Part shown: positions 1-7,791 of the stretch, in pieces
Layout: every line of letters begins with the position of its first letter
How positions within the stretch are numbered: the first letter of the stretch is position 1
Origin: an uncultured Erysipelotrichales bacterium
GTDB lineage: Bacteria > Bacillota_I > Bacilli_A > Erysipelotrichales > Coprobacillaceae
DNA length: 11,924 nt
Direction: 5' to 3'
Assembly: GCA_934754755.1 (NCBI GenBank)
Contig: CAKVJS010000019.1
Location: 1 to 11,924, forward strand
Notes under the pieces: generated by a model
What the model was told of the DNA's origin: nothing
Database searches by the model: none
The model's input: the letters and a program-made list of their open reading frames with translations, nothing else
Translations under genes and position numbers: made by a program

Positions 1-592
1 CAGAACAATACATAAAAATTATATCTTCATCATTTTCAATATGTACGAATAAGCCAACGATTTCATTAGAGACACACAACGGATCGGTATGGCTTAGCAT
101 ATAATTATCTACTTGATAGCGACAAGAATGCATTGATATTTTTGTTGTATGGTAAGTAAATATTGAAAAATAACGATACCCTTTGTTCTCTATTTCATGC
201 GTTCCTCTAGGTAAACAAAAGATTTCATTTTGACCATCTAGCAACGTTATAGAATGTTGATTATATTTTTGTAATACAGCTAGCATAGCCATAAAATGAT
301 CTTGCCTACCACCAATAACACCATACACCAGTAATCGATCATACCCCTCTTTAATCGCATATTGCAAGGCATACTCACTATCGGTAATATCTTTGTCCCT
401 AGGTAAACGATGCACAGGGATTCCTTGCAACAGTTGTTGATCACCAATCGAATCAAAGTCCCCAACCGCTACAATGGGTGTTATATTTTGTTGTAACAAT
501 GTCTCTGTACCTCGATCCACACCGATATACGGAATGGTTGTATCAAGGGTGATCGAAACATTCGCACCGCCACATATTCCGATTGTTTTCAT
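1..592 (-). CDS. thiN: Thiamine pyrophosphokinase, 3' end cut by window edge
   Basis: Transfers pyrophosphate from ATP to thiamine to give thiamine pyrophosphate, a cytosolic cofactor salvage step. I translated the minus strand from ATG at 592: 197 codons stay open to the window edge. Seen motifs are GVDRG near residue 24, GDFDS at 44-48 (acidic metal and substrate site), ITDSEYAL at 69-76 and GGRQDH at 94-99, followed by the beta-rich C-terminal half with CVSNE near 173. These match the ThiN/TPK family in order and spacing. Family members are usually about 210-215 residues, so only some 10-20 residues are missing. The ATG overlaps the rpe stop (ATGA) and has a GAGGA ribosome site 7 nt upstream inside rpe, so translation is probably coupled. 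It is the last visible gene of the rsmB operon; no terminator is in view. Confidence 0.93.
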   Translation of the reverse strand, partial: MKTIGICGGANVSITLDTTIPYIGVDRGTETLLQQNITPIVAVGDFDSIGDQQLLQGIPVHRLPRDKDITDSEYALQYAIKEGYDRLLVYGVIGGRQDHFMAMLAVLQKYNQHSITLLDGQNEIFCLPRGTHEIENKGYRYFSIFTYHTTKISMHSCRYQVDNYMLSHTDPLCVSNEIVGLFVHIENDEDIIFMYCS

Positions 593-1239
593 AGTAATTC
601 CTCAATGGCTTCCTTGTAATTATCACGATTAAAAACTGAGCTACCAGCAACCAGAACATCTACGCCCGCTTTTTTACATGGTTTTGCGGTTTCTTGATTA
701 ATTCCACCATCCACCTCAATGGTATAGTGGTATCCATTTTCTATCTTGCTTGCCTGTAAAGAGGCAATTTTATCAATTGCAATCGAGTTAAAAGTTTGGC
801 CACCAAAGCCAGGTTCCACTGACATCACAAGAATAATATCGATACTATCTAAAAATGGTGCCAGTACCGATACATCCGTATCCGGCTTAATACTAATACC
901 TACTTCTACATTTTGAGCTTGTACGTGTGCTATGATTTCTTTTGCCTCGTTTATGTCTGATACTGCCTCTTGATGAAAAACAATTGCATTTGCACCAGCT
1001 TGTATAAAAGCATCCATATACTCTTGGGGATGACTTAACATTAGATGGACATCAAGATATAAATCAGTAATCTTGCGAATCGATGAAAGGATACCATAGC
1101 CAAACGATATATTCGGTACAAAGTGGCCATCCATGACATCGTAATGGAGCATCGTTGCGCCACTATCCTCTATTTTTTTAATTTCTTTTTGTAAATTTGT
1201 AAAATCAGCCGCCAATAGCGAGGGAGCTACTTTAACCAT
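589..1239 (-). CDS. rpe: Ribulose-phosphate 3-epimerase
   Basis: Interconverts ribulose 5-phosphate and xylulose 5-phosphate in the non-oxidative pentose phosphate pathway (cytosol). The 216-residue protein has the full-length TIM-barrel of the family. Visible signatures are APSLLAAD at 5-12, HYDVMDG at 32-38, DVHLM at 63-67, EPGFGGQ at 142-148, EVDGGI at 175-180 and a phosphate-binding AGSSVF near the end. The expected metal ligands H32, D34, H65 and D177 are present; D34 and D177 are the acid/base pair by family knowledge. The ATG overlaps the end of rsgA by 8 nt, with GAGGAAGGAA upstream as ribosome site. It ends in TGA that overlaps the thiN ATG. This TGA, like that of prkC, acts as a normal stop, which argues for the standard code here. 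Nothing looks degraded. Confidence 0.97.
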   Translation of the reverse strand: MVKVAPSLLAADFTNLQKEIKKIEDSGATMLHYDVMDGHFVPNISFGYGILSSIRKITDLYLDVHLMLSHPQEYMDAFIQAGANAIVFHQEAVSDINEAKEIIAHVQAQNVEVGISIKPDTDVSVLAPFLDSIDIILVMSVEPGFGGQTFNSIAIDKIASLQASKIENGYHYTIEVDGGINQETAKPCKKAGVDVLVAGSSVFNRDNYKEAIEELL

Positions 1240-2104
1240 ATTCCTGTTCCTTCCTCTTTTTTATTACTTCCATAAACCCTACATAGTGTTCATAACGTTC
1301 CTTACTAATTTGACCGTTATGTACCGCCTCTTTAACAGCACAGTGGGGTTCCCTTAAGTGCAGGCAACCACGAAACTTACAATCCTGGCTTGCCTTTTTA
1401 AAATCCCGATAAGCGATTGCCGCTTGTTCGGGTTCCATCGTTAGGGTGAGTGACGAAAATCCTGGTGTATCCGCTACGTATCCACCAAAAAGTGGTAATA
1501 GCTCTACATGTCTCGTTGTATGCTTACCCCGACCAAGTGCCTTTGATATACCTTGCGTAGTAATCTGTAAGGATGCATCAATAGCATTTAATAGGCTTGA
1601 TTTTCCCACCCCACTTTGTCCGGTAATGACGGTAACGCGATCTTGAAACAGCTCTTTTACATCTTCTAATCCAATTGCATCCTGTGCCGACACAGGTAAT
1701 ACTGTATAGCCAGCTTGTTGATACGATTGGATATAGGGAAACATACTTTGCTTACTCTCTAAATCCATTTTTGATAGACAAATAATTGGCTCAATCTGTA
1801 AGGATTCAATAACAAGTAAAAACTTATCTAGTAATAAAGAACTAAAATCTGGCTCCCGGCAAGAAAAGATTAAAAGGGCTTGATCAATATTACTAATCGG
1901 TGGCCGGATGAGGATATTTTTACGTGGCAAAATTTCCTGTATATACCCTTCTTTTCCTTGTTTTGTAAACAATACATAATCGCCAACGACCGGTTTTATA
2001 TCGTGGATTCGAAAATTACCACGTGCTTTACAAGTAATCCTTTGATTTTCACTTTGTACATAATAAAACCCTGATAAAGCTTTTATAATTTGGCCTTGGA
2101 TCAT
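1232..2104 (-). CDS. rsgA: Ribosome small-subunit biogenesis GTPase RsgA (YloQ/CpgA)
   Basis: Circularly permuted GTPase that checks late maturation of the 30S subunit. Domain order in the 290 residues: an N-terminal OB-fold (about 1-65), then the permuted G domain with G4 SKMD at 111-114, G1 GQSGVGKSS at 162-170 and G3 DTPG at 212-215, then a zinc site with C242, C247, H249 and C255. The family hallmark GRGKHTTRH lies at 191-199, between G1 and G3. Length is typical. The ATG overlaps the prkC stop as ATGA, with GAGGT upstream as ribosome site. In B. subtilis the homologue CpgA is a PrkC substrate and PrpC reverses this, so its place right after the kinase is meaningful (known of the family, not shown here). 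Confidence 0.97.
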   Translation of the reverse strand: MIQGQIIKALSGFYYVQSENQRITCKARGNFRIHDIKPVVGDYVLFTKQGKEGYIQEILPRKNILIRPPISNIDQALLIFSCREPDFSSLLLDKFLLVIESLQIEPIICLSKMDLESKQSMFPYIQSYQQAGYTVLPVSAQDAIGLEDVKELFQDRVTVITGQSGVGKSSLLNAIDASLQITTQGISKALGRGKHTTRHVELLPLFGGYVADTPGFSSLTLTMEPEQAAIAYRDFKKASQDCKFRGCLHLREPHCAVKEAVHNGQISKERYEHYVGFMEVIKKRKEQEYG

Positions 2105-4008
2105 GTATTTACCTCGGATCCTGTTGGTTTTGTATCCTCATAGTCACCATAATACGTAAGATAAATAGTTCCTGGTTTAGCATTTGTTTTTCCAGGAGGT
2201 ACCGATTGTTCATATACCTTTAAAGCATCTTTCTTTGTGGCAGCTTTAGCACCTTCTCGAGAAATTACTTGAAAACCGGCCTCTTTTAATTTAGCTTCTG
2301 CATTGCTATAAGAAAGTCCATGAACATCAGGTACGTCATATGTTTTACCCTTGGATACGGTTAGTGTGATGGTTGCATTACTTCCCGGTTCAATACGGGT
2401 TCCTGCCTCTTTACTTTGTGCTATAACAATACCGACAGCTTTTTCGGATTCTATTTCATTCTTTCTAACCTTACAACCTAACGCTGTTAATTCCTGACGG
2501 GCTTGTTCATATTGCATATCAATATAGTTATCAATAACAATCGCATTACCTTTAGAAACGGTTAATGTTATTTCCTTCTTGCGATCTGGTTCTAGTTTTG
2601 TATCCGATTTAATGCTTTGTTCTAATACCGTTCCAATATCTGCCGAGTCCGTTTGATAGCGAACGGTCACTTCAAAACCTAATTCTTGTAACTCATCTTT
2701 AGCATCATCGATAGACTTTCCGACATAATCCTTGATTACTACGTACTTTCCTTTCGATATGGTAAGTGTAACAATACCCTTAGCCTTAATGGAAGAGTTT
2801 GCGGCTGGATCGGTTTTAGCGACCAACCCTTCTTCATACTCATCACTAGCAATTTCCTTTTGGGCAACCCTTACTTGTAAGCCATATTCTTTTTCTAAAA
2901 TAGAAATCGCTTTTTCTTTTGTTTTCCCTAACACATTTGGCATCATGATCGCATCTTTATGCCCTTGTCCAAATAGGAATATACTAAATAGTACTGCAAT
3001 AATAGCTAGTGCACTAATAGCTGCTGCCATGATTTTTGTCTTTTTGGATATTTTTTTTCTTCTTTTTGGTTCATCGGTTTGCTGGATCGGTGGTATTTCC
3101 GAAGTACTTCCCTCACTATAAGGACCTTTGGATCCTAGAACAATGGTCGGATCAGCGTCACTAGCGTCATACTTAAATACTAATTTTTCTTCATCGCGCT
3201 CTAAACACATGGTTATATCATCCAACATTTCGCTACTATTTTGATAGCGATCTTTGCGATTTTTTGCGGTTGCTTTAATGATAATATTTTCTACGGATTG
3301 CGGAATCGATGGATTAAAATCACAAATCGATGGTAGGTCTTTTTGCATATGTTCTAAGGCAATATTAACCGGTGATTCGCCATTAAAAGGTACTTCACCG
3401 CGAAGTAATTCGTAAAGAACAATACCTAGTGCATAAATATCACTCTGATTTGTGGCCTTCTCGCCGCGTGCTAATTCCGGAGCTAAATAATGTAACGATC
3501 CCATAATGACATCGGTTTGCGTTACTTGCGCTAAGGATTGCATAGAGGCTATACCAAAATCAGCGATTTTAGCGATACCACTATCGGTCACTAATATGTT
3601 TTGCGGTTTTAAATCACGATGAATAATCCCTAATTGATGGGCTTTAACCGTTCCTTCCACAACTTGTTTCATAATATCAATGGCCTCGACCACATGCAAA
3701 GCCCCACGTCGATTGATTAACTCCTTTAGGGTTGTTCCAGGGACATATTCCATAACAATATAATATTGATTTGCATCTTCACCAACATCATAGATTTCCA
3801 CAATATTTTTATGTGACAGCGAAGCAGCTGCGCTCGCCTCTCTTTGGAATCGGGTTACATATACAGGATCTTTCGCAAGTCCCGTACGCAAAATCTTAAT
3901 CGCGATAATGCGATTTAGTATCGTATCTTTAGCAAGGTAGACATCAGCCATGCCACCCTGTCCAATTAGTTTTTGTATTTCATAACGTTCTGCAATTATT
4001 TTCAACAA
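2101..4008 (-). CDS. prkC: Membrane Ser/Thr protein kinase with four PASTA domains
   Basis: Eukaryotic-type kinase with its catalytic domain in the cytosol and a sensor outside; relatives bind peptidoglycan fragments or lipid II and control dormancy exit, growth and cell-wall work. Using the TTG at 4008 (635 residues): kinase domain about 9-265 with GQGGMADVY loop, Lys38 (AIK), HRDLKPQN with Asp132, DFG at 150-152 and a Thr-bearing activation loop before GSLHYLAPE. A charged KRRKKISKKTK linker precedes one membrane helix (about 326-347). Four PASTA repeats follow (about 354-420, 421-487, 488-554, 557-620). The longer frame from TTG at 4023 is unlikely: that codon is part of the GGAGGG ribosome site, which sits 7 nt before the TTG at 4008 (10 nt before the next TTG at 4005). 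The end overlaps rsgA as ATGA. B. subtilis PrkC has three PASTA units, streptococcal StkP four. Confidence 0.96.
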   Translation of the reverse strand: MLKIIAERYEIQKLIGQGGMADVYLAKDTILNRIIAIKILRTGLAKDPVYVTRFQREASAAASLSHKNIVEIYDVGEDANQYYIVMEYVPGTTLKELINRRGALHVVEAIDIMKQVVEGTVKAHQLGIIHRDLKPQNILVTDSGIAKIADFGIASMQSLAQVTQTDVIMGSLHYLAPELARGEKATNQSDIYALGIVLYELLRGEVPFNGESPVNIALEHMQKDLPSICDFNPSIPQSVENIIIKATAKNRKDRYQNSSEMLDDITMCLERDEEKLVFKYDASDADPTIVLGSKGPYSEGSTSEIPPIQQTDEPKRRKKISKKTKIMAAAISALAIIAVLFSIFLFGQGHKDAIMMPNVLGKTKEKAISILEKEYGLQVRVAQKEIASDEYEEGLVAKTDPAANSSIKAKGIVTLTISKGKYVVIKDYVGKSIDDAKDELQELGFEVTVRYQTDSADIGTVLEQSIKSDTKLEPDRKKEITLTVSKGNAIVIDNYIDMQYEQARQELTALGCKVRKNEIESEKAVGIVIAQSKEAGTRIEPGSNATITLTVSKGKTYDVPDVHGLSYSNAEAKLKEAGFQVISREGAKAATKKDALKVYEQSVPPGKTNAKPGTIYLTYYGDYEDTKPTGSEVNT

Positions 4009-4009
4009 T

Positions 4010-4744
4010 TTATAACCCTCCAAACTCTATAATGCTGACGGCAATATTATCTTGACCGCCTAATGTATTGGCGCAATCGATAAACGTGTTAACTTTGTGT
4101 TGTACATCTGCCTTACTTTTCAATGTTTTAAAAATGGTAGTATCATCCACCGCATTATATAATCCATCGGAACAGAGTAAAACAATTTTACTGTGTGCAT
4201 GGATGCTATAAAAGGATGGTGTTATGTTATCACTAGCGCCAACTGCTTGTAATAGAACATTTTTCTGGCTATGATGCTTGGCCTCCTCCTTGCTAATTGC
4301 CCCTTGATCAATAAGTGCATTAACTAAGGTATGATCCTTCGTTACTTGGATCAGTGTATTTTCATCACATAAATAAGCTCGGCTATCGCCGACGTGGCTA
4401 ATGTATAGATTTTCCCCCATAACAATCGCAAGAACGACAGTCGTCCCCATACCTTCATGGTCACTGTTTCCCTTGGCCATCTTTTGGACGATGGTGTTGG
4501 CTTGTAAAATCGTATCGGAAATCCAAATCTTTACTTCTTCTTCATTGAGAAACGGTGGATTGCATAGAAAACATCGGGTAATATGATCCATTACAATACG
4601 GGACGCGATTTCTCCCGCCTTATGTCCGCCCATGCCATCGCATACAACAGCTAATACTTGGTTTTTTGAATTCGCTAAAACAGTTGCTTGATCTTGATTT
4701 TTTTGACGTACTTTACCAATATCTGTTTTTGCATAATAATCCAT
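4010..4744 (-). CDS. prpC: PP2C-type Ser/Thr protein phosphatase (partner of PrkC)
   Basis: Metal-dependent phosphatase that reverses PrkC phosphorylation, in the cytosol. The 244 residues carry all PP2C motifs in order: RQKNQD at 13-18, CDGMGGH at 35-41, GMGTT at 98-102, SHVGDSRAY at 116-124, TKDHTL at 135-140, CSDGL at 191-195 and GGQDN at 229-233. The metal-binding aspartates D18, D36, D193 and D232 are all present, so it should be active. Length equals that of B. subtilis PrpC and pneumococcal PhpP. The ATG shares one base with the rlmN stop (TAATG) and has AGGTGA as ribosome site. The next gene, prkC, begins right after its stop, the usual phosphatase-kinase pair. Confidence 0.97.
   Translation of the reverse strand: MDYYAKTDIGKVRQKNQDQATVLANSKNQVLAVVCDGMGGHKAGEIASRIVMDHITRCFLCNPPFLNEEEVKIWISDTILQANTIVQKMAKGNSDHEGMGTTVVLAIVMGENLYISHVGDSRAYLCDENTLIQVTKDHTLVNALIDQGAISKEEAKHHSQKNVLLQAVGASDNITPSFYSIHAHSKIVLLCSDGLYNAVDDTTIFKTLKSKADVQHKVNTFIDCANTLGGQDNIAVSIIEFGGL
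4016..4021 (-). promoter_or_regulatory. Ribosome binding site that decides the prkC start
   Basis: The minus strand reads GGAGGG here, inside the last codons of prpC. Seven bases later comes TTG (4008) and directly after it a second TTG (4005). No ATG or GTG is in frame between the site and the kinase domain. An upstream TTG at 4023 overlaps this very site and could not use it. The prpC stop (TAA, 4012-4010) lies between the site and the start, which suggests coupled translation of phosphatase and kinase. Confidence 0.8.
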
Positions 4745-5772
4745 TATTTCACCTCACTTTGTTTAGCGCGTAATTGCCCGCAAGCACCATCGATATCTTG
4801 TCCATGTTCCTTTCGCATTGTGGTATTTACTGAAAATCGTAATAATTCGGCTTTGAAAGCTTCTCTTGCTTTGTTGTCACTTGCCGCAAAGCCATGCTCA
4901 TCGACTGGATTATACGGGATCAAGTTTACATATACATTGAGTCCCTTACAGTAATGTGCTAACTGTCTAGCACAAGCAATACTATCATTTACTCCCTTTA
5001 ATAATATGTATTCAAAAGTAACTCGGCGATTGGTCGTTTGAATATAGGCTTCCAGCGATTCACGCAATACTTCCATCGGATATGTTTTATTAATCGGCAT
5101 TAAAGCATCTCGAATTGTATTGTTAGGTCCGTGTAAAGAAATGGCTAGATTGGTTTGTAATCCCTCATCCTTATAGCGATAAATCGAATCTACCATACCG
5201 CAAGTGGAAATCGTTATATGTCTAGCACCAATCGCAAGTCCAAAGGGCTCATTAATAATTCTAACAAACTGCATTACATTGTCATAGTTATCAAAAGGTT
5301 CTCCCGTACCCATTACGACTATATGGGAAATCCGTTCCTGCACATCTTGTTGTACCTTCATGACCTGGACAACCATTTCACCAGCTGTTAGGTTCCTTCT
5401 TTTGCGAAAGAGGCCACTGGCACAAAAGGCACATTTCATATTGCATCCAACTTGGGTTGTAACACATAATGAGTTCCCATACTCATGACGCATTAGTACC
5501 GTTTCAATCGTATGGCCATCCGGTAAAACAAATAAATACTTAATCGTTCCATCCTTGGATACTTGTTTTTCTTGCATCGTTAAGTAATCGATACAATGGG
5601 TTTTTTCTAATTGTCCTTGTAATTCTTTAGAAATATCACTCATAGCGCTAAAAGAGGTAACTTCTTTTTGATAGAGCCACTGGAATATCTGTTTAGCTCG
5701 AAATGGTTTTTGTTTTATTGAAACAAAATAATCCTGTAATTGTTTCAATGTATAATCGTATATTAACTGCAT
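4744..5772 (-). CDS. rlmN: Dual-specificity 23S rRNA/tRNA adenine-C2 methyltransferase (radical SAM)
   Basis: Methylates C2 of A2503 (E. coli numbering) in 23S rRNA and A37 in some tRNAs, using two S-adenosylmethionines and an iron-sulfur cluster. In the 342 residues the cluster motif CNMKCAFC gives C110, C114 and C117. GTGEP at 155-159 is the SAM-binding motif, and ISLHGPNN replaces the more common SLHAPND. The essential C-terminal cysteine that forms the protein-RNA adduct is C331 in DGACGQL. The N-terminal helical accessory domain (about 1-90) is present. Somewhat shorter than B. subtilis RlmN (363) but complete. One base separates the rsmB stop from this ATG; AAAGGAT upstream serves as ribosome site. 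Confidence 0.97.
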   Translation of the reverse strand: MQLIYDYTLKQLQDYFVSIKQKPFRAKQIFQWLYQKEVTSFSAMSDISKELQGQLEKTHCIDYLTMQEKQVSKDGTIKYLFVLPDGHTIETVLMRHEYGNSLCVTTQVGCNMKCAFCASGLFRKRRNLTAGEMVVQVMKVQQDVQERISHIVVMGTGEPFDNYDNVMQFVRIINEPFGLAIGARHITISTCGMVDSIYRYKDEGLQTNLAISLHGPNNTIRDALMPINKTYPMEVLRESLEAYIQTTNRRVTFEYILLKGVNDSIACARQLAHYCKGLNVYVNLIPYNPVDEHGFAASDNKAREAFKAELLRFSVNTTMRKEHGQDIDGACGQLRAKQSEVK

Positions 5773-5773
5773 G

Positions 5774-7024
5774 TTATCCTATCCTTTGTAATTTACACAT
5801 ATAAAAACCATCGCTATGATAGATGTATGGTAAAATTGTTCTTTCTTCTATCACCACCCGCATATCAGGGTGTCGCTCGATAAACTTATGTATCTGCATG
5901 CTATTTTCTTTTTTATTTAAAGTGCATGTGCTATATACTAGTTTACCATTATTTTTCAATAAATAATACGCATTTTCTAATAATTTTGATTGTAACGGGA
6001 TGAGTGCGTTCATCACATCACTATCATGGTATTTAATTTCTGGTTTTCTTTTTAATACCCCTAGTCCACTACAAGGCGCATCGAGTAAAATCGCATCAAA
6101 TGATTGCATGTCAAAAATACTAGAAGCCTGCGTTGCATCACACACTTGCAAGGTAATATTGGTAATTCCTAGTCGCGATGCGTTTTCAGCAACTTTTTCT
6201 AATTTACGGTCCGATACATCACAGGCAATAATTTCGCCTGTATTTTCCATAAGCGCGCTTAGATGTGTCGTTTTACCCCCGGGGGCACAACACATATCAA
6301 GTATTCTTTGTCCCTTTTTAGGAGCTAGAAAAGGCGCCACCAATTGACTTGATTCATCTTGCACCGTTACCAAACCCTGTTTAAAATAATCCGTACTCGC
6401 AATATTACCAGCACGATATAACAAAGCATCTAAACTTACCTGGCCAACTGTAAAATCCCCTGTTTCGATCAACCTATCCTTTGTTGTTTTAAGAGTATTC
6501 ACACGAGCACTACGAAGCGGTGGTTGATTATTTGATACACAAATTTTCTCGGTAACTTCCTTTCCGTATTGTTTGTGTAACATTTGTACCATCCATAACG
6601 GATGACTGGTCGTAATCGATACTTGTTGCATCCAATTATCTTCTTTAATGGGTCGCTTTCCATCTTGCAGGAAACGTCGCAAAATGGCGTTCACAAATTT
6701 ACCCGCATAGCTATTTGGACATAGGGATACTGCCTCATGGACAATAGCGTAGGAAGGGATAGCATCTAAAAAACAAATTTGATAAACGGCAGTATATAAT
6801 ATAGCCTGGATTTCTATATTTACTTTTTTATTAACGATATATTTTTCTAGTTGGTAGGCAATGTATATTTTATTTTGTACCGTACCATATACAATTTGGG
6901 TTAATAAATCCTTATCTTTTCTGGATAGGGGGGAATTTTTTAATTGTTCGTGGAGTACAACCGATACATAACAATTTTCTTGTAAATAGCGAACAATAAT
7001 ATCTCGGGCAATCTTTCTAACCAT
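5774..7024 (-). CDS. rsmB: 16S rRNA m5C967 methyltransferase RsmB (Sun)
   Basis: Adds a methyl group to C5 of cytosine 967 (E. coli numbering) of 16S rRNA. The 416 residues have an N-terminal NusB-like RNA-binding helical domain (about 1-130), a linker, and a Rossmann methyltransferase domain. The SAM-binding motif DMCCAPGGKT is at 243-252. The two cysteines of this family are seen in DAPCSG (C318, motif IV) and STCTLN (C367, motif VI, the nucleophile). The frame is open upstream to an ATG at 7117, but those 31 extra residues run through a promoter and a terminator hairpin and do not resemble the family. The ATG at 7024 has AGAAAGGA at good distance and is preferred. It is the first gene of the seven-gene left-hand operon. 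Confidence 0.95.
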   Translation of the reverse strand: MVRKIARDIIVRYLQENCYVSVVLHEQLKNSPLSRKDKDLLTQIVYGTVQNKIYIAYQLEKYIVNKKVNIEIQAILYTAVYQICFLDAIPSYAIVHEAVSLCPNSYAGKFVNAILRRFLQDGKRPIKEDNWMQQVSITTSHPLWMVQMLHKQYGKEVTEKICVSNNQPPLRSARVNTLKTTKDRLIETGDFTVGQVSLDALLYRAGNIASTDYFKQGLVTVQDESSQLVAPFLAPKKGQRILDMCCAPGGKTTHLSALMENTGEIIACDVSDRKLEKVAENASRLGITNITLQVCDATQASSIFDMQSFDAILLDAPCSGLGVLKRKPEIKYHDSDVMNALIPLQSKLLENAYYLLKNNGKLVYSTCTLNKKENSMQIHKFIERHPDMRVVIEERTILPYIYHSDGFYMCKLQRIG

Positions 7025-7051
7025 ATAAAATCCTTTCTTACTGACGCTAAA

Positions 7052-7079
7052 ATTATAACAAAAATCCCTATTAGTGCAA
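7052..7079 (-). promoter_or_regulatory. Sigma-A-like promoter of the rsmB-thiN operon
   Basis: On the minus strand TTGCAC (7079-7074) and a perfect TATAAT (7057-7052) are separated by 16 bases, with TG one base before the -10 (extended -10). It lies 27 bases upstream of the rsmB start and just past the terminator of the previous unit, so it probably drives rsmB through thiN. Confidence 0.8.
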
Positions 7080-7080
7080 A

Positions 7081-7114
7081 TAAAAAACGTAAATCCGAAA
7101 GTGGCTGGTTTACG
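7081..7114 (-). terminator. Rho-independent terminator after the two-gene module
   Basis: Read on the minus strand, CGTAAACC and GGATTTACG form a stem of eight pairs with one bulged base around a 10-base loop, followed at once by six T. It starts 17 bases after the stop of the DUF2335-like gene. On the plus strand the hairpin is not followed by a T run, so it acts in the minus direction only. It separates the small module from rsmB. Confidence 0.78.
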
Positions 7115-7131
7115 CATTAACGATACTATTA

Positions 7132-7578
7132 TTATTCTTTATTTTTACTGGCGTGTAGATCATATAGAAAGGCAGTTCCAAAAGTTGCGATCGATCCAAG
7201 TAAGGTCGCAATTCCAATAATATCCTTTCCAAAGGCAATCAGTAAAAAACTGCCGATTAATGCTACTAAAGCAATTAAAAAACCTAAGACTTGACCTAAA
7301 TGAATTTCTTTGATTTTAGCCTGAATCGCGATCTCTTCCATCCGTAGATTATGTTGCTGCGAACTCTCTGCCATAGCCTGCTCTCTTTCTGCCATTTTTA
7401 AAATTCGATTGGCTGCTCCCGGATAAATTTGTTCATACTGTGCGAAATAGGTAGGTGGCGGTAAAGGTCCAGTATACGTCTGACTGATCTGGATTTCTTC
7501 ATTTTCACTCTTCCGATTTCTTGTGAGCTGGCTATGGCTGGTTGCTGCTACTGCATTATCTTTTGTTTTTTGTGTCAT
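7132..7578 (-). CDS. DUF2335-like small membrane protein
   Basis: Function unknown. The 148 residues fall into a polar N-terminus (1-35), a motif TGPLPPP...YEQIYPGAANRIL (about 36-60) that I recognise as the signature of DUF2335 membrane proteins (GPLPxPxxLxxYexIxPGaAerI), a charged, probably helical and coiled stretch rich in Glu/Gln/Ala (60-92), and two hydrophobic helices (about 96-117 and 119-140) with a short Gly-containing turn, ending in a basic tail. The ATG at 7578 overlaps the upstream gene by 23 bases; no good ribosome site precedes it, so translation probably depends on ribosomes leaving that gene. It occupies the place where relatives carry def-fmt and is closed by a terminator. 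The family name rests on motif memory; a profile search would settle it. Confidence 0.82.
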   Translation of the reverse strand: MTQKTKDNAVAATSHSQLTRNRKSENEEIQISQTYTGPLPPPTYFAQYEQIYPGAANRILKMAEREQAMAESSQQHNLRMEEIAIQAKIKEIHLGQVLGFLIALVALIGSFLLIAFGKDIIGIATLLGSIATFGTAFLYDLHASKNKE

Positions 7579-7753
7579 ATTCGTGCATAGCTTTTTCTAT
7601 ATAATTGGCTGTTTTACTCCAATACGAAGCTATTGCTTTATCGGTATCCTGTTTTTTATGTGTATAATCCTCACTTTGGATCATATCTGTTCTAAATATA
7701 CTAGCGATACCATGAATAAGAGACGACTTCACGACTATGTTTTTATCATTCAT
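7556..7753 (-). CDS. Small soluble protein of unknown function, paired with the DUF2335-like gene
   Basis: I do not recognise a named family. The 65 residues hold no membrane segment; they include HGIASIF near 14-20, a polar middle part, and AIASYWSKTANYIEKAMHEY near 41-60, which looks like an amphipathic helix. The general pattern (GIA near the N-terminus, a D-x-x-AI-x-x-x-W stretch, then a helix ending in Y) recalls short proteins I have seen encoded directly before DUF2335 genes; this is memory, not proof. A GTG at 7771 would add six residues, but the AGAGGGTG ribosome site lies 6 bases before ATG 7753, which I chose. It overlaps the next gene by 23 bases and is the first gene behind a dedicated promoter. 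Confidence 0.75.
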   Translation of the reverse strand: MNDKNIVVKSSLIHGIASIFRTDMIQSEDYTHKKQDTDKAIASYWSKTANYIEKAMHEYDTKNKR

Positions 7754-7791
7754 CCATTTCACCCTCTTCACTAATTTTTTATTTCTATATA

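Noticed and set aside
2732..3121. 129-residue plus-strand open frame with hydrophobic stretches
   Set aside because: It lies wholly opposite prkC and mirrors its membrane helix and linker; no ribosome site or family resemblance.
7025..7117. N-terminal extension of RsmB by 31 residues from ATG 7117
   Set aside because: The stretch contains a near-consensus promoter and half of a terminator hairpin, has no ribosome site, and does not resemble RsmB; ATG 7024 has a good site.
7523..7774. 83-residue plus-strand open frame opposite the two-gene module
   Set aside because: Antisense shadow; it has no ribosome site or promoter, and the minus-strand frames fit a known motif.
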